Shown: positions 40,605-49,956, counted from the stretch's first letter. The stretch is DNA of 64,000 nt from Parabacteroides merdae ATCC 43184 (GCF_025151215.1 NZ_CP102286.1:4278001-4342000); one strand, 5' to 3'. Made by a program: numbers and translations. The notes: generated by a model not told the origin, from the sequence alone.

Positions 40605-40729
40605 TCGGCATGCAGCATGCCGGGGAGCTTTTGCCTGAAAACAGCCTCTACATGCCTCATGCCGGGATGTTTTTGTTGGAAAACAGCCTCGCATGTTTCA
40701 TGCCAGCTTCTCTATAAACAAAAACAGCC
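40605..40729. repeat. Three tandem units of about 42 bases with embedded palindromes
   Basis: Units lie at 40605-40646, 40647-40688 and 40689-40729. Each begins with a CATG..CATGCC block and ends with AAAACAGCC. The first contains the perfect palindrome GGCATGC-A-GCATGCC. A partial unit (GTTTTCCGCTGAAAAGA) precedes them. Units differ at many positions, so this is an old or diverging array. It is not CRISPR: there are no constant repeats with unique spacers. Confidence 0.75.
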
Positions 40730-40752
40730 TGTCGCGAGTGGCGGCAGGCTGT
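40724..40752 (-). terminator. Terminator of the TPR/barrel operon
   Basis: On the minus strand ACAGCCTG-CCGC / GCGA-CAGGCTGT followed by TTTTTGTTT. The downstream arm overlaps the last tandem repeat unit. Confidence 0.8.
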
Positions 40753-40769
40753 ACGGATAAAAATTAGTA

Positions 40770-42524
40770 TCAGAAATTGATGTTTACCCCGATCATCGCG
40801 CTGAAACTCTGCATCGGATAGCCGTAATAGAGTTCGTATTTCTGGAACAGGACGTTGTTCAGTTTCAGATACAGCCCGAAGGTGTCATTTAGGGTGTAAG
40901 TTCCGGTCAGGTTGAGTTCGTTGATGTTTTTCATCTTTTCACCTTCCGATCTTCCTAAGAACGTCTTGCGGCCGGTTGCTAAATAATAATCCAAAGAAGC
41001 AGTTACTTGGCTGATCGGACGGACGGTGATGCCGGCTGTCAATTCCATTTCGGGTTTGCCGTAAGCATCTTCGATATCGTCGACGTTCCAACTATTGTAG
41101 ACACCTTTCAGGTTGATGTCGAATAATTGCTGATAGCTATATTTCAGATTGACACCGCCGAACGCATGTTTTGCATTTGCTTGCAAAGCTCTACTGGTAT
41201 TGGCAAAAATATCGCCTTGCACACTTGGAGCAAGGAGCGTCGGAGCAAAGAAAACTTCATCACTCGTGATCTTATATCCCCCGAATACATCGAACCAGAA
41301 ACCGGGAGCGATACCGCTTCTGATACCGACCGTCCCATCCAGATAGTTACGGGAAGGAAGCAGCTCCATCGTCGGGTTGATATAGCGGTTGACCTGCGAA
41401 ATTTCGTACATGCTGTTTGAGTAGAGTTTGCCACCGGCAACCAGGTAAAGCTCGGTTTTATCGGCAACTTCCACGTCAGCCGTAATATTCGGGGAGGCCA
41501 TGAATTTGCTGTTGTCACCGGTCACGAACATGATGTTCGCACCTAACTTCAAATTCCAATTGTCTCCCGACACTTTGTAATAAGGCGAAAGAGTTGCTTC
41601 GGCATGGTTTTCAAATTCCAGATATTCCTGTCCGCCCATTGTCGGCAGGCTGTAATTGAAGTATTCTACGTTTCCTCCTAATCCGATGCGCTGTTCACCG
41701 CCGAAACGGGCGTTCAAATCAAACTTTACGTCGAACGTATGTTCCGTAGGTCCGTCCTGCTCCTTGCTTAACGCATATTTATGGGAGAAGTTGGTATATC
41801 CGAGATCTAACAGATAGCCGACAGGAGCGTCTTCTTTCGATTCGACTCCGATCTTTGCCTGGATAGTCTGGTTTACCTGATTGGTCTCACGGTCGAAATT
41901 TTCCGGAACTAATGTTACTGATGATTCGGGACTGTAAACCGGTAGCCCGTAGTAATTGAATGCGGAGTATCCGTATTTGATCCCCATGTCCAACGATAGT
42001 TTTTCAAATGCGTGTTTGAAGTTGAGTCCACCTAAGTTATCATTCAATTTGGCCTTAACCTTGTCGAAGTCCGTATCGATATATTTCACCTTCCCGTTCG
42101 TCGAACGATGGGAGAACCAGATATTCAGCTTATCCTTGTCCGTGCTCAGGATGTGGTAGCCTAAGTCGCCGTTCAGGTTCAGATACGTACCGCCGCCGAA
42201 GTTGAAATAACCGCGGCGTTTGTTGTACTGGATATCCGTCATGATATTGCCTGAAGGCAGGAGGCTGATCTCCTTCTCCGGATCGGCGGGGACGGTGAAA
42301 GTCGCGTAGTCGATCGCCATCTTCTTGACAACCGGTTCTTTGATGACCGGCAATGTGTTCACTTTGCTGGCATCCTGTACGGTCGGGTCATATTCGCGTT
42401 CAAGCGTCATTTCCCGGTTCAGGTTTTTTTCCTTCGTTTTGTCTTCCTGTGCGCTGACGGTTGCGACACTCCCTAACAGGGCCATCACACACAGTGCTTT
42501 GATGTTGTATATTGTCTTCATCAC
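40770..42524 (-). CDS. Outer-membrane beta-barrel protein (TonB-receptor-like barrel, no plug)
   Basis: 584 residues with a signal peptide ('MMKTIYNIKALCVMALLGSVATVSAQ'). After a charged linker ('LNREMTLEREYDPTVQDASK') the remainder is a run of alternating beta strands ending 'YPMQSFSAMIGVNINF', a C-terminal Phe typical of outer-membrane proteins. Databases often label such proteins TonB-dependent receptor, but I see no plug domain or TonB box, so active transport is doubtful. It lies 6 bases downstream of the 1,000-residue TPR protein; the two probably form one envelope complex. Function unknown. Confidence 0.78.
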   Translation of the reverse strand: MMKTIYNIKALCVMALLGSVATVSAQEDKTKEKNLNREMTLEREYDPTVQDASKVNTLPVIKEPVVKKMAIDYATFTVPADPEKEISLLPSGNIMTDIQYNKRRGYFNFGGGTYLNLNGDLGYHILSTDKDKLNIWFSHRSTNGKVKYIDTDFDKVKAKLNDNLGGLNFKHAFEKLSLDMGIKYGYSAFNYYGLPVYSPESSVTLVPENFDRETNQVNQTIQAKIGVESKEDAPVGYLLDLGYTNFSHKYALSKEQDGPTEHTFDVKFDLNARFGGEQRIGLGGNVEYFNYSLPTMGGQEYLEFENHAEATLSPYYKVSGDNWNLKLGANIMFVTGDNSKFMASPNITADVEVADKTELYLVAGGKLYSNSMYEISQVNRYINPTMELLPSRNYLDGTVGIRSGIAPGFWFDVFGGYKITSDEVFFAPTLLAPSVQGDIFANTSRALQANAKHAFGGVNLKYSYQQLFDINLKGVYNSWNVDDIEDAYGKPEMELTAGITVRPISQVTASLDYYLATGRKTFLGRSEGEKMKNINELNLTGTYTLNDTFGLYLKLNNVLFQKYELYYGYPMQSFSAMIGVNINF

Positions 42525-42530
42525 TTTTTC

Positions 42531-45500
42531 TTAGTTCTTAAGTTTACCCAATCTATTTTCTATCATACCGGCGATATCGTCGTCACCTTTATAATTGTTC
42601 TGCAGGCTGGTGAGGTATTGACGAGCCTGGAAGTCATCACCCTGGCGGATATAGATGTCGGCCAGCAGGATAAATCCGCGAGCCAGCCAGTATTGGTGAG
42701 GCGTACCGTTCTCAATGAAGTTCATGAGCACCTTTTCGGCATTCTTGTCATCGTTGGTATCGTAATATAGTTGGGCCAACAGATATTTGGCCTCCGCACC
42801 GTGTACCGTACGGGTATCTTTGCTCAATTCTTTCAGGTCGGCAAGCGCCTTGTTCGCCTGTTTTTGGGCGATATAGGCTTTAGCACGTACGTAACGGGCT
42901 TCGGCTTCCAGTTCGGGAGAGAGCTTCGGTTCTTTCAGCAATTCGTCTGCCGCCAGAAGGGCATCCTTTTGCTGTCCCGTCTGCAAGGCGCAGCGCATGA
43001 TGCCTAAACGGGCGGCCTGTCTGTTCTCCGGATTCTCGGCTACGATCTGCAAGCGTTTGAAGCTTTCCAATGCGGCCGGATAATCTTTGCTCAGGTATTC
43101 GATTTCGGCCGTGCGGGCAACCGATTCTTCGAGGAACTTGGTGTCGCCGCTGGCAATGACCGATTTGAACCGTTGGATGGCTTCGTCGAACTCTTTCTTG
43201 GCAAAAGCGATGCTACCTAAGTAGAAGTTGGCATTCGAACTGAACGCCCCTTCGGGGAATGTTTGCAGGTAGTTGATCAGGCTACGGCGAGCACCGTCGT
43301 TGTCACCGCGCATGAAGAGTTTTTCGGCGGCGATATAGGTCAGCGAATCCTGTTCGCCTACTTCCAAGCGGATGTTGCCGCCTATGGAGTTCACATAGCT
43401 GGCATAAGCATTGATATCGTTGAGGTCGATATAAACAGACTTCAAATCCTGCAATGCGATTTTAGCTTCTTCGCTACCCGGATAATTGCTGATCACCTGC
43501 TTGTAGGCGGCGAGCGCCTTTTCCGGCTGGTTGTCGTTGTAGTATAGTAAACCGAGCTGGATGCCTGCTTTACGTGCCAGGCTGCTCAGAGGAAATTCGC
43601 GGATCAGCTTTTCGAACGCCTGTGCGGCGGAAGAGCTGTTTTCGAGCAAGACATAAGAGCGTCCTTTCTCGAACAACGCATCGTCTACATATTGCGATTC
43701 CGGATATTCGCTGATCAGGCGGTCCATTGCGCTGATCTTGCCTTTATAGTCTTTCTGCAACCCTAACAGGAATCCTTTCTGGTAGATCGAGTAATCGCCA
43801 GCGGAAGGAGACAACTGGGCTGCACGTGAATAGTTTTCTTCTGCCAGACTGAACTGGCGGTTCTGATACAGGCAATCGCCGATACGGTTGTAAGCGTCAG
43901 CCAAAGAAGCGGCCTGCCGATTACTTTCCAGGTCGACATATTGGCGGAAACGGTTCAGGGCCGCACTGTAATCCCTCAGTTTGAAATAGCTGTAACCTAA
44001 GTTATAATAAGCCAGAGCATACATGTCCGTATTGCGCTGGCGCGTATTGTTCAGATACGTGCGATAGTCCGATATCGCGTTTTCATATTCTCCCATGCGG
44101 TAGTAGGATTCGCCACGCCAGAAATAGGCGTCGTTGCGGGCTTCCATATTATAAGAACCGAGCTGGATTGCCTGGCTGAACAAACTAACGGCGTCATCCA
44201 GCTTGACATTGGCAAAAGCCTGTGTTCCGAGTTGGAAAAGGATGTCCTGTTTGGCTTCCAGTATCTTGGTGCTCGGATGTTTGATCTTGTTGATTGATTT
44301 CAAAGCGGCTTCGTAGTTTTTGGTAGTCAGGTAGACTTCGACCAGATAGTCGTTCACCTTGTCTGCGTATTGCGAGTTAGGAAAATCGTTCAGGAAGTCT
44401 TCGAAGATCGTCACCGACTCGCCGAACCCTGTAAATGCCGTTTCGTGGATGAGCAATGCGTAGTTGTACATGGCGACTTCCTTTATCTGTTTGTCGAATG
44501 AAGAGGTGGCAGCAGCCTCGAATGCCATGCGGGCATTGTTTTTGTCGCCTAACTTCAGGTAAGACTGTCCGAGATAGAGATAGGCGTTCTGTGTCAGCTC
44601 GTCGTTCTGGCGTACGGTCCGGCTCAGGGCGTTGACCGTATTGCTGTAATTCCCTTTATTGAAGTAGCATACACCTAAAATGTACAGATCGCTGCGGAGC
44701 GGGTTTTCCGTAGATGAAACATATTTGCTCAACATCCGGATCGCTTTTTCCTGGTCGCCTAAATGATAATATGAATCACCGACGATCCGGTACATCTCGC
44801 TGTTGTTCTTGCTATCGGGATATAGAGAGAGAAGCTCTTCACCTTCTTTCACTACCTTTTCGTATTTGCTCTGGATAAAATAAATCTGTGCGATGTAGTA
44901 TTGTGACTGCTCGCGGTATTTCGGGCTCTCTTTCAGACGGGAAAACTCGATCAGAGCATTGTTGTAATTCCCCATCGCGTAGTCGATGTAGGCGACATAA
45001 TAGGTCGAGGCTTCCTTATATTTGTCTCCGACCTGCTCGATCCGTGCGAAGTAGCCGCGGGCTTTTTCCATCTCACCAGTCTGCAACAGCGAATAAGCCA
45101 GACGGAAAGAATAAGCCTCCTGCTGTTCGGGACTTAACATGTCGATATCGGCTTCGTTGAACCAGAAAATAGCTTTTTCATATTCACCGCGTTTGAAATG
45201 TACGGAACCGATCATGTAACCGATCTCGTCGCTATGGCGGGAAGCTGGATATTCTTCCAGATAGTCTTTTAGCAACTCGTCTGCATTAGGGCGTCCCTGT
45301 TCATAAGCGGCATAGACCAGCATATAGTCTGCCTCTTGGATCAGGTCGGCATTCGTGGAATGCTGTTTGTAAGCCTCCAACTTGTCAATGCAACCGGCAT
45401 AATTTTTTAAACTAAACAACTCTTTCCCTTCTACAAATAGGCGATCCGGTGCATCAAACTGGTACGACCGCTGCCCGTATGCGACATGACTCCCCACCAC

Positions 45501-45533
45501 TATGCACAGTGGAATAAGTATTCTTTTCATCAC
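42531..45533 (-). CDS. Exported tetratricopeptide-repeat protein
   Basis: 1,000 residues with a signal peptide ('MMKRILIPLCIVVGSHVAYG'). Almost the whole chain is TPR helices (for example 'YYNLGYSYFKLRDYSAALNR', 'ADAYNRIGDCLYQNRQFSLA', 'IQLGLLYYNDNQPEKALAAY'), about 20 repeats, a mode of protein binding rather than catalysis. It is predicted to be periplasmic. It is the first gene of a two-gene operon with the beta-barrel protein, which suggests it helps assemble, support or feed that barrel. A -7 box lies about 63 bases upstream of the start (45596-45603). Confidence 0.86.
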   Translation of the reverse strand: MMKRILIPLCIVVGSHVAYGQRSYQFDAPDRLFVEGKELFSLKNYAGCIDKLEAYKQHSTNADLIQEADYMLVYAAYEQGRPNADELLKDYLEEYPASRHSDEIGYMIGSVHFKRGEYEKAIFWFNEADIDMLSPEQQEAYSFRLAYSLLQTGEMEKARGYFARIEQVGDKYKEASTYYVAYIDYAMGNYNNALIEFSRLKESPKYREQSQYYIAQIYFIQSKYEKVVKEGEELLSLYPDSKNNSEMYRIVGDSYYHLGDQEKAIRMLSKYVSSTENPLRSDLYILGVCYFNKGNYSNTVNALSRTVRQNDELTQNAYLYLGQSYLKLGDKNNARMAFEAAATSSFDKQIKEVAMYNYALLIHETAFTGFGESVTIFEDFLNDFPNSQYADKVNDYLVEVYLTTKNYEAALKSINKIKHPSTKILEAKQDILFQLGTQAFANVKLDDAVSLFSQAIQLGSYNMEARNDAYFWRGESYYRMGEYENAISDYRTYLNNTRQRNTDMYALAYYNLGYSYFKLRDYSAALNRFRQYVDLESNRQAASLADAYNRIGDCLYQNRQFSLAEENYSRAAQLSPSAGDYSIYQKGFLLGLQKDYKGKISAMDRLISEYPESQYVDDALFEKGRSYVLLENSSSAAQAFEKLIREFPLSSLARKAGIQLGLLYYNDNQPEKALAAYKQVISNYPGSEEAKIALQDLKSVYIDLNDINAYASYVNSIGGNIRLEVGEQDSLTYIAAEKLFMRGDNDGARRSLINYLQTFPEGAFSSNANFYLGSIAFAKKEFDEAIQRFKSVIASGDTKFLEESVARTAEIEYLSKDYPAALESFKRLQIVAENPENRQAARLGIMRCALQTGQQKDALLAADELLKEPKLSPELEAEARYVRAKAYIAQKQANKALADLKELSKDTRTVHGAEAKYLLAQLYYDTNDDKNAEKVLMNFIENGTPHQYWLARGFILLADIYIRQGDDFQARQYLTSLQNNYKGDDDIAGMIENRLGKLKN

Positions 45534-45595
45534 TCCTTAGCTTTTATAATACAGATATATATATAAATATAACGGTATATGTTGGTTCTAAGTTG

Positions 45596-45603
45596 CAAAT
45601 ATA
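45596..45603 (-). promoter_or_regulatory. -7 box of the TPR/barrel operon
   Basis: TATATTTG followed by C on the minus strand, just after the Nudix gene's stop. Confidence 0.45.
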
Positions 45604-45612
45604 AGAAATATA

Positions 45613-46128
45613 TTACTTTATATAGCGGTCTACTGCTTTTTTGATAGATTGCAATCCGAAATCGTCCGAATTCAACTGGTTGGCTGGCAGAATAATGATC
45701 TCGGCTGCATCGTCTTCAGCTTTTGCTCCGTCGAAGGATTCGGTCAGACATTCGAAGAACATATCGACCGTATGTACCTCGAAGCCGGAATAGGGATAAA
45801 GATTGGGAATGGAAAAGAGATAACGGCAGCCGGCGATGTCAAGTCCCGTTTCCTCTTTCACTTCCCGGTGGGCTGCATCTTCGGCTGATTCATACATATC
45901 GACAAAGCCTCCCGGCAAGTCGAGTGTCCCTTTAGCGGGTTCTTTGGCACGACGTACCAACAGCAGTTCTCCTTTTGAATTGCGGATGAAGCAGGCGACA
46001 GCCGAGGAAGGATTGAAATAATAGACGAACCCACAAGTTGTGCATTGTTTGGCTTTCTCGTTGCGTTCCACAAATGTCCTGGCTCCGCATTTCGGACAAT
46101 ACGTAAATTGATGTAAAGGATGGGACAT
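45613..46128 (-). CDS. Nudix hydrolase with zinc ribbon
   Basis: 171 residues. An N-terminal zinc ribbon (Cys pairs in 'YCPKCGARTF' and 'QCTTCGFVYY', about residues 11-36) precedes the Nudix fold. The Nudix box begins 'GGFVDMYESAEDAAHREV' and ends 'KEETGL', which fits GX5EX7REUXEEXGU. The zinc ribbon resembles that of NudC-type NADH pyrophosphatases, but the protein is shorter than NudC (about 260), so NAD-related or other nucleoside-diphosphate substrates are possible. A strong palindrome lies between it and the glucokinase gene. Confidence 0.9.
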   Translation of the reverse strand: MSHPLHQFTYCPKCGARTFVERNEKAKQCTTCGFVYYFNPSSAVACFIRNSKGELLLVRRAKEPAKGTLDLPGGFVDMYESAEDAAHREVKEETGLDIAGCRYLFSIPNLYPYSGFEVHTVDMFFECLTESFDGAKAEDDAAEIIILPANQLNSDDFGLQSIKKAVDRYIK

Positions 46129-46148
46129 GATATTTTATATTTAATAGT

Positions 46149-46212
46149 CAGGCACGGATTACACGGATTTCACTGTTCTAACAAACTGTGCAATCCGCGA
46201 AATCCGTGCCTG
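46149..46212. repeat. Palindrome built from CACGGATT units
   Basis: CAGGCACGGATT (46149-46160) pairs perfectly with AATCCGTGCCTG (46201-46212). Inside it CGGATTTCAC (46164-46173) pairs with GTGCAATCCG (46189-46198) with one mismatch. The result is a hairpin of about 22 bp in the gap between the glucokinase and Nudix genes, possibly a REP-like or transcript-end element. Confidence 0.7.
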
Positions 46213-46231
46213 AAATAGCTTTGTGTTTTTA

Positions 46232-47194
46232 TTACTTCACTTCCCAACCCAGTGCGCTTGCGCCCAATACGGCTGCATCGCTTTCTTTCAATTGGGAGAA
46301 TAATAATTTTGTCTTGCCTTCGAACACTTTCAACATGTTCTTTTCCATTGAACGTTTGATCGGATTCATAATCAGATCTCCGGCTTTAGTTAGGCCTCCG
46401 AACAGGATGATCGCTTCTGGGCTGGAGAATGCAACGAAATCAGCGAATGCTTCACCCAGGATGTTACCTGTGAATTCGAAGATTTCCAAAGCCAGCTTGT
46501 CATTCTTCATTGCTGCGTCATACACGTCTTTGGATGTGATTTCGTCCGGATCCAATTCGCGAAGCAAGCTGTCATCCTTACGGATTTCCAGAAATTCGCG
46601 TGCCGTACGGGCAACTCCTGTAGCAGAAGCATATGCTTCCAAACAACCTTGACGACCACAACCACAAGGACGTCCGTTATTACGACGCATGATCACGTGA
46701 CCTAGCTCGCCTGCAAATCCATCATGCCCGTAAACCAGGTTACCGCCGATTACGATGCCGCTCCCGACACCTGTACCTAATGTGATCACGATAAAGTCTT
46801 TCATACCGCGGGCAGCACCATACGTCATTTCACCGATAGCAGCTGCATTCGCATCATTTGTCAATGCCACGGGCACACCACCCACCTTTTCGCTGATTAA
46901 CTGAGCCAAAGGAATTTTACCTTTCCAAGGAAGGTTTGGTGCAAATTCGATACAACCGTTAAAGAAGTTACCGTTCGGAGCTCCTACACCTATACCTTTT
47001 ATTTTATCTACACCGCCTGCCTGGTCGATCACTAATTTCAGGCCATTTGCAAGTTCGCTGACATAATCGTCGACATCAGTATACTTTCCGGTTTTAATTG
47101 AACTACTGTACAAGATCGTTCCTCTTGCATCTACTACGCCAAAAACAGTATTGGTACCACCTATATCGATACCTACTACATAAGGCTTCTCCAT
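46232..47194 (-). CDS. glk: ROK family glucokinase
   Basis: 320 residues from the ATG at 47194 (MEKPYVVGIDIGGTN). The frame is open to 47263, but those codons overlap the promoter at 47234-47263. Phosphorylates glucose to glucose 6-phosphate. 'GIDIGGTNTVFGVV' binds ATP phosphate, 'GVGAPNG' and 'LTNDANAAAIGE' hold the catalytic Asp, 'ITLGTGVGSGIVIGG' follows, and the ROK zinc motif 'CGCGRQGCLEAYASATG' is complete. Cytosolic. It feeds pfkA-dependent glycolysis. An N-acetylglucosamine/mannosamine kinase activity cannot be excluded. Confidence 0.92.
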   Translation of the reverse strand: MEKPYVVGIDIGGTNTVFGVVDARGTILYSSSIKTGKYTDVDDYVSELANGLKLVIDQAGGVDKIKGIGVGAPNGNFFNGCIEFAPNLPWKGKIPLAQLISEKVGGVPVALTNDANAAAIGEMTYGAARGMKDFIVITLGTGVGSGIVIGGNLVYGHDGFAGELGHVIMRRNNGRPCGCGRQGCLEAYASATGVARTAREFLEIRKDDSLLRELDPDEITSKDVYDAAMKNDKLALEIFEFTGNILGEAFADFVAFSSPEAIILFGGLTKAGDLIMNPIKRSMEKNMLKVFEGKTKLLFSQLKESDAAVLGASALGWEVK

Positions 47195-47233
47195 GATTTT
47201 ATATTTTAGATTAATAATGCTTTTTCTGGAAAG

Positions 47234-47263
47234 CAAATATAAGAGGAATCTGGTAAGGTACAA
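47234..47263 (-). promoter_or_regulatory. Promoter of the glucokinase gene, deciding its start
   Basis: On the minus strand TTG (47261-47263), a 19-base spacer and TATATTTG (47234-47241). Transcripts would begin near 47227, after the upstream ATG at 47263. Confidence 0.6.
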
Positions 47264-47314
47264 TGATTTTATTCAAAAAAAACCGAAATGGACGTGAATA
47301 TGTTACCCGATATG

Positions 47315-47692
47315 TTATTTAGCAGGTAAAATTTCAATCCAATAATCGTCTGGATCATTGATGAAATACAAGCCCATCTCGTTATTTTCGAAACAGATGT
47401 ATCCGAGTTCTCGGTGATATTCGCGTACCTTGTCATAATCGCCGGCTACACGGAAACAGAGATGGCTTTCATTGTCTCCCAATTCGTATGCTTCTTTCCG
47501 GTCGCGAAGCCAGGTCAGTTCCAACAGAAATCCTGTCTCGTTGTCTGTCAGATAAACCAAGGTGAACGAACCGTCTGTCGCTTCCTTGCGGTGATGTTCT
47601 TTCAAACCAAGCGCTTTTCCATAAAACGCAATACTTCTGTCCAGATCCAAGACATTGATATTAAAATGATCAAATCTGCTCTTTATTTCCAT
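47315..47692 (-). CDS. VOC-family (glyoxalase/dioxygenase fold) protein, glyoxalase I-like
   Basis: 125 residues of the vicinal-oxygen-chelate fold. Two beta-alpha-beta-beta-beta modules are visible. Metal-ligand candidates are His in 'RFDHFNINVLDLDRSIAFY', Glu in 'LLELTWLRD', His in 'DNESHLCFRV' and Glu in 'DDYWIEILPAK', the full set expected of lactoylglutathione lyase. Whether glutathione is the natural thiol is doubtful in Bacteroidales, so another substrate is possible. It follows the MBL-fold gene by 28 bases, probably as one operon. Confidence 0.88.
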   Translation of the reverse strand: MEIKSRFDHFNINVLDLDRSIAFYGKALGLKEHHRKEATDGSFTLVYLTDNETGFLLELTWLRDRKEAYELGDNESHLCFRVAGDYDKVREYHRELGYICFENNEMGLYFINDPDDYWIEILPAK

Positions 47693-47720
47693 TTTCTCTC
47701 TATTTTTTTATTTTCTATTT

Positions 47721-48443
47721 TCAAATGTCTGTCCCTTCTCCCGGAACGGATATCAACGCATACCGGCAACCACGCAATTCCGCGTAAGGTCTGAAAGCAA
47801 CCACCTCCGCCGGACGATCCCAAAAATGCATCGGTACAAAGATATTGGTTTTGATATGATCTACAAACTGTTGTGCACCGCGCATGAAGTCGGTCCCGAT
47901 ACGCGGATCGACCGGAAACATGGTAGCATCTAGCTTGTCGGTCGCCTTTGCCAAATCACCTAATTCTTTCAGATAATTTTGTTCTGCTTCTGCGACTTCT
48001 TCGGGAGTCGATTCGTCTTTCCAGTGCCAGTTATTTAGGTCGCCGGCATGGAAAAGGCGTTTCCCTTCGGCTTCGATCAGGAAGGATATGCCGGAGTCTG
48101 TTGATCCGAATGCCTTGATCCACAGGTTATGATCTTCATAAGAATCTTCTTTTTTGAGATAGATCGCATCTTCTTTCCCTGCCCGGTTCCTTTTCAAAAT
48201 ATCTTTGCCGAAAAGATAGACGATATCTTTTTTGTATGTTTTCCATCTCAAAACCTCCGGATTGAAATGATCCGGATGGAAATGGGATGACAATACATAT
48301 AATGTACCCGCACGATTCAATAGTTTCTCATGCACGAAACCTTTTTCCGGTGACCTCCCTGTGTCTTTATAATAATCGATCAAAATGGCAAATTCGTCTG
48401 CCTCGATAGCAAAACCACTATGGTAGATATAAGTAAGTCTCAT
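47721..48443 (-). CDS. MBL-fold metallo-hydrolase
   Basis: 240 residues. The metallo-beta-lactamase motif appears as 'SSHFHPDHFNPEVLRW' (HxHxDH, about residues 53-58). Further ligands are likely in 'FHAGDLNNWHW' and 'FVPMHFWDRPAE'. The layout resembles the UlaG-like/YtnP-type branch rather than lactamases. With the VOC protein directly downstream, one could imagine a two-step aldehyde or lactoyl-thiol detoxification like glyoxalase I and II, but the MBL protein lacks clear glyoxalase II features; that is inference. Confidence 0.85.
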   Translation of the reverse strand: MRLTYIYHSGFAIEADEFAILIDYYKDTGRSPEKGFVHEKLLNRAGTLYVLSSHFHPDHFNPEVLRWKTYKKDIVYLFGKDILKRNRAGKEDAIYLKKEDSYEDHNLWIKAFGSTDSGISFLIEAEGKRLFHAGDLNNWHWKDESTPEEVAEAEQNYLKELGDLAKATDKLDATMFPVDPRIGTDFMRGAQQFVDHIKTNIFVPMHFWDRPAEVVAFRPYAELRGCRYALISVPGEGTDI

Positions 48444-48541
48444 GTATATTTTCCTTTCTTTTTATAAACAAAACACGGAAGGTCGCATTCTTGTTGTGCA
48501 AATCAGCGTTCGTTTGCGTCCGGTCAATGCTGATTACGATA

Positions 48542-49723
48542 TTACAACTTTATTTCCAGTTGCTCCATCATCACCCCTGTCTTTCGGCGTGCATCGGCCA
48601 CATCCAATCCGCGTGCCAGCAGCACTGCCATACGGCGATGTCCGTGGACTTCCGGTTTACCGAAGAAGCGCATTTGGGTGTCCGGCTGTTCCAAGACCTT
48701 ATCCAGGTTGCCTAATGAAAGTTGGTTGCTGTCCCCTTCGACCACAACAGCACGCGAAGCGCCTGCACCGTGAAAAGCTATGTTCGGGATCGGTAGGCCT
48801 AATATAGCACGGGCATGCAAAGCGAACTGCGAAAGATCCTGCGTGATCATTGTGACCATTCCTGTGTCATGCGGACGGGGAGAGACTTCGCTGAAAATGA
48901 CATCTTCGCCCTTAACAAACAATTCGACCCCGAAAATACCGCGGCCGCCGAGCGCCTCCGTGATTTTGCCTGCAATTTCGCGTGCCTTTTCTTTGGCAAC
49001 CGGGTTCATTGCCTGTGGTTGCCAGGATTCACGATAGTCGCCGTCAACCTGTACGTGTCCGACCGGTTCTAGGAATGATGTGCCTCCAATATGACGGACG
49101 GTCAACTGGGTGATTTCGTAATCGAAATCGACAAACCCTTCCACGATCACTTTTCCGGCGCCGGCACGTCCGCCTTCCTGTGCATAGTGCCAGGAGCGGT
49201 CGATATCTTCTTCTTTACGGATAATGCTTTGTCCGTGTCCGCTCGAGCTCATGATCGGCTTGACGACACATGGCATTCCGATAACTTTGACAGCCTCGAT
49301 AAATTCTTCTTCTGTCTCGGCAAAACGATAAGGAGAGGTCGGCAAACCCAATTCCTCGGCAGCCAGACGGCGGATGCCTTCGCGATTCATAGTCAACCAG
49401 GTGGCACGGGCTGTCGGGATGACATGGAATCCTTCTTTTTCCAGTTCCATCAACGTCTGTGTTGCGATGGCCTCCACTTCGGGAACGATATAATCTGGTT
49501 TTTCTTTTTCTACAATCTCGCGCAAAGCGTCTCCGTCCAACATCGATACGACATACGAACGGTGGGCGACTTGCATGGCCGGAGCATCTGCATATTTGTC
49601 CAAAGCGATTACTTCCACTCCATAACGCTGTAATTCAATTACAAATTCTTTGCCTAATTCGCCAGAACCGCAGAGCAAAACTTTCGTTGCGGTAGCCGAC
49701 TTCGGTGTTCCTATTGTTACCAT
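48542..49723 (-). CDS. purT: Formate-dependent phosphoribosylglycinamide formyltransferase
   Basis: 393 residues from the ATG at 49723. The frame opens at 49756, but that ATG would sit almost at the transcription start of the promoter at 49762-49791. Makes formyl-GAR from GAR, formate and ATP in purine synthesis. The ATP-grasp fold is clear: '[20 protein letters not shown]', '[17 protein letters not shown]', '[16 protein letters not shown]', '[20 protein letters not shown]' and '[19 protein letters not shown]'. Together with purB it supports de novo purine synthesis. A preceding gene on the strand is not evident, so it is monocistronic. Confidence 0.96.
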   Translation of the reverse strand: MVTIGTPKSATATKVLLCGSGELGKEFVIELQRYGVEVIALDKYADAPAMQVAHRSYVVSMLDGDALREIVEKEKPDYIVPEVEAIATQTLMELEKEGFHVIPTARATWLTMNREGIRRLAAEELGLPTSPYRFAETEEEFIEAVKVIGMPCVVKPIMSSSGHGQSIIRKEEDIDRSWHYAQEGGRAGAGKVIVEGFVDFDYEITQLTVRHIGGTSFLEPVGHVQVDGDYRESWQPQAMNPVAKEKAREIAGKITEALGGRGIFGVELFVKGEDVIFSEVSPRPHDTGMVTMITQDLSQFALHARAILGLPIPNIAFHGAGASRAVVVEGDSNQLSLGNLDKVLEQPDTQMRFFGKPEVHGHRRMAVLLARGLDVADARRKTGVMMEQLEIKL

Positions 49724-49761
49724 ATTTATTGAATGTATTATATTTCTTTTGTTCATAGGTG

Positions 49762-49791
49762 CAAAGGTACAGTAATATTGGCAATTGACAA
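49762..49791 (-). promoter_or_regulatory. Promoter of purT
   Basis: On the minus strand TTG (49789-49791), a 19-base spacer and TACCTTTG (49762-49769). Confidence 0.6.
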
Positions 49792-49843
49792 GTGGTTCTC
49801 AATAGGGGATTTCCGAATGGATACAAGTGTAATCTGTTTTCGA

Positions 49844-49916
49844 CATTGTAGAAAATAAAATAGATGCAAATCTGATTAGGTTTCCATGCAGATGTAAATG
49901 TCGTTTTCTACAAAGA
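49844..49916. repeat. Spaced inverted repeat upstream of the exporter operon
   Basis: TTGTAGAAAA (near 49844) and TTTTCTACAA (near 49905) are exact reverse complements about 50 bases apart, within the 320-base divergent gap 49757-50078. The gap also holds the purT promoter, the palindrome at 49957 and the -7 box at 49989; I see no gene in it. Confidence 0.55.
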
Positions 49917-49956
49917 AATATATACCTATGTGAGGTTAATTTGGGTTAAATATAAG

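Noticed and set aside
40605..40729. CRISPR-like array
   Set aside because: Units are contiguous and diverged, without constant repeats separated by unique spacers, and no cas genes are present.
47315..48443. Glyoxalase I/II operon
   Set aside because: The VOC protein fits glyoxalase I, but the MBL-fold protein lacks a clear glyoxalase II C-terminal domain; only family names are given.
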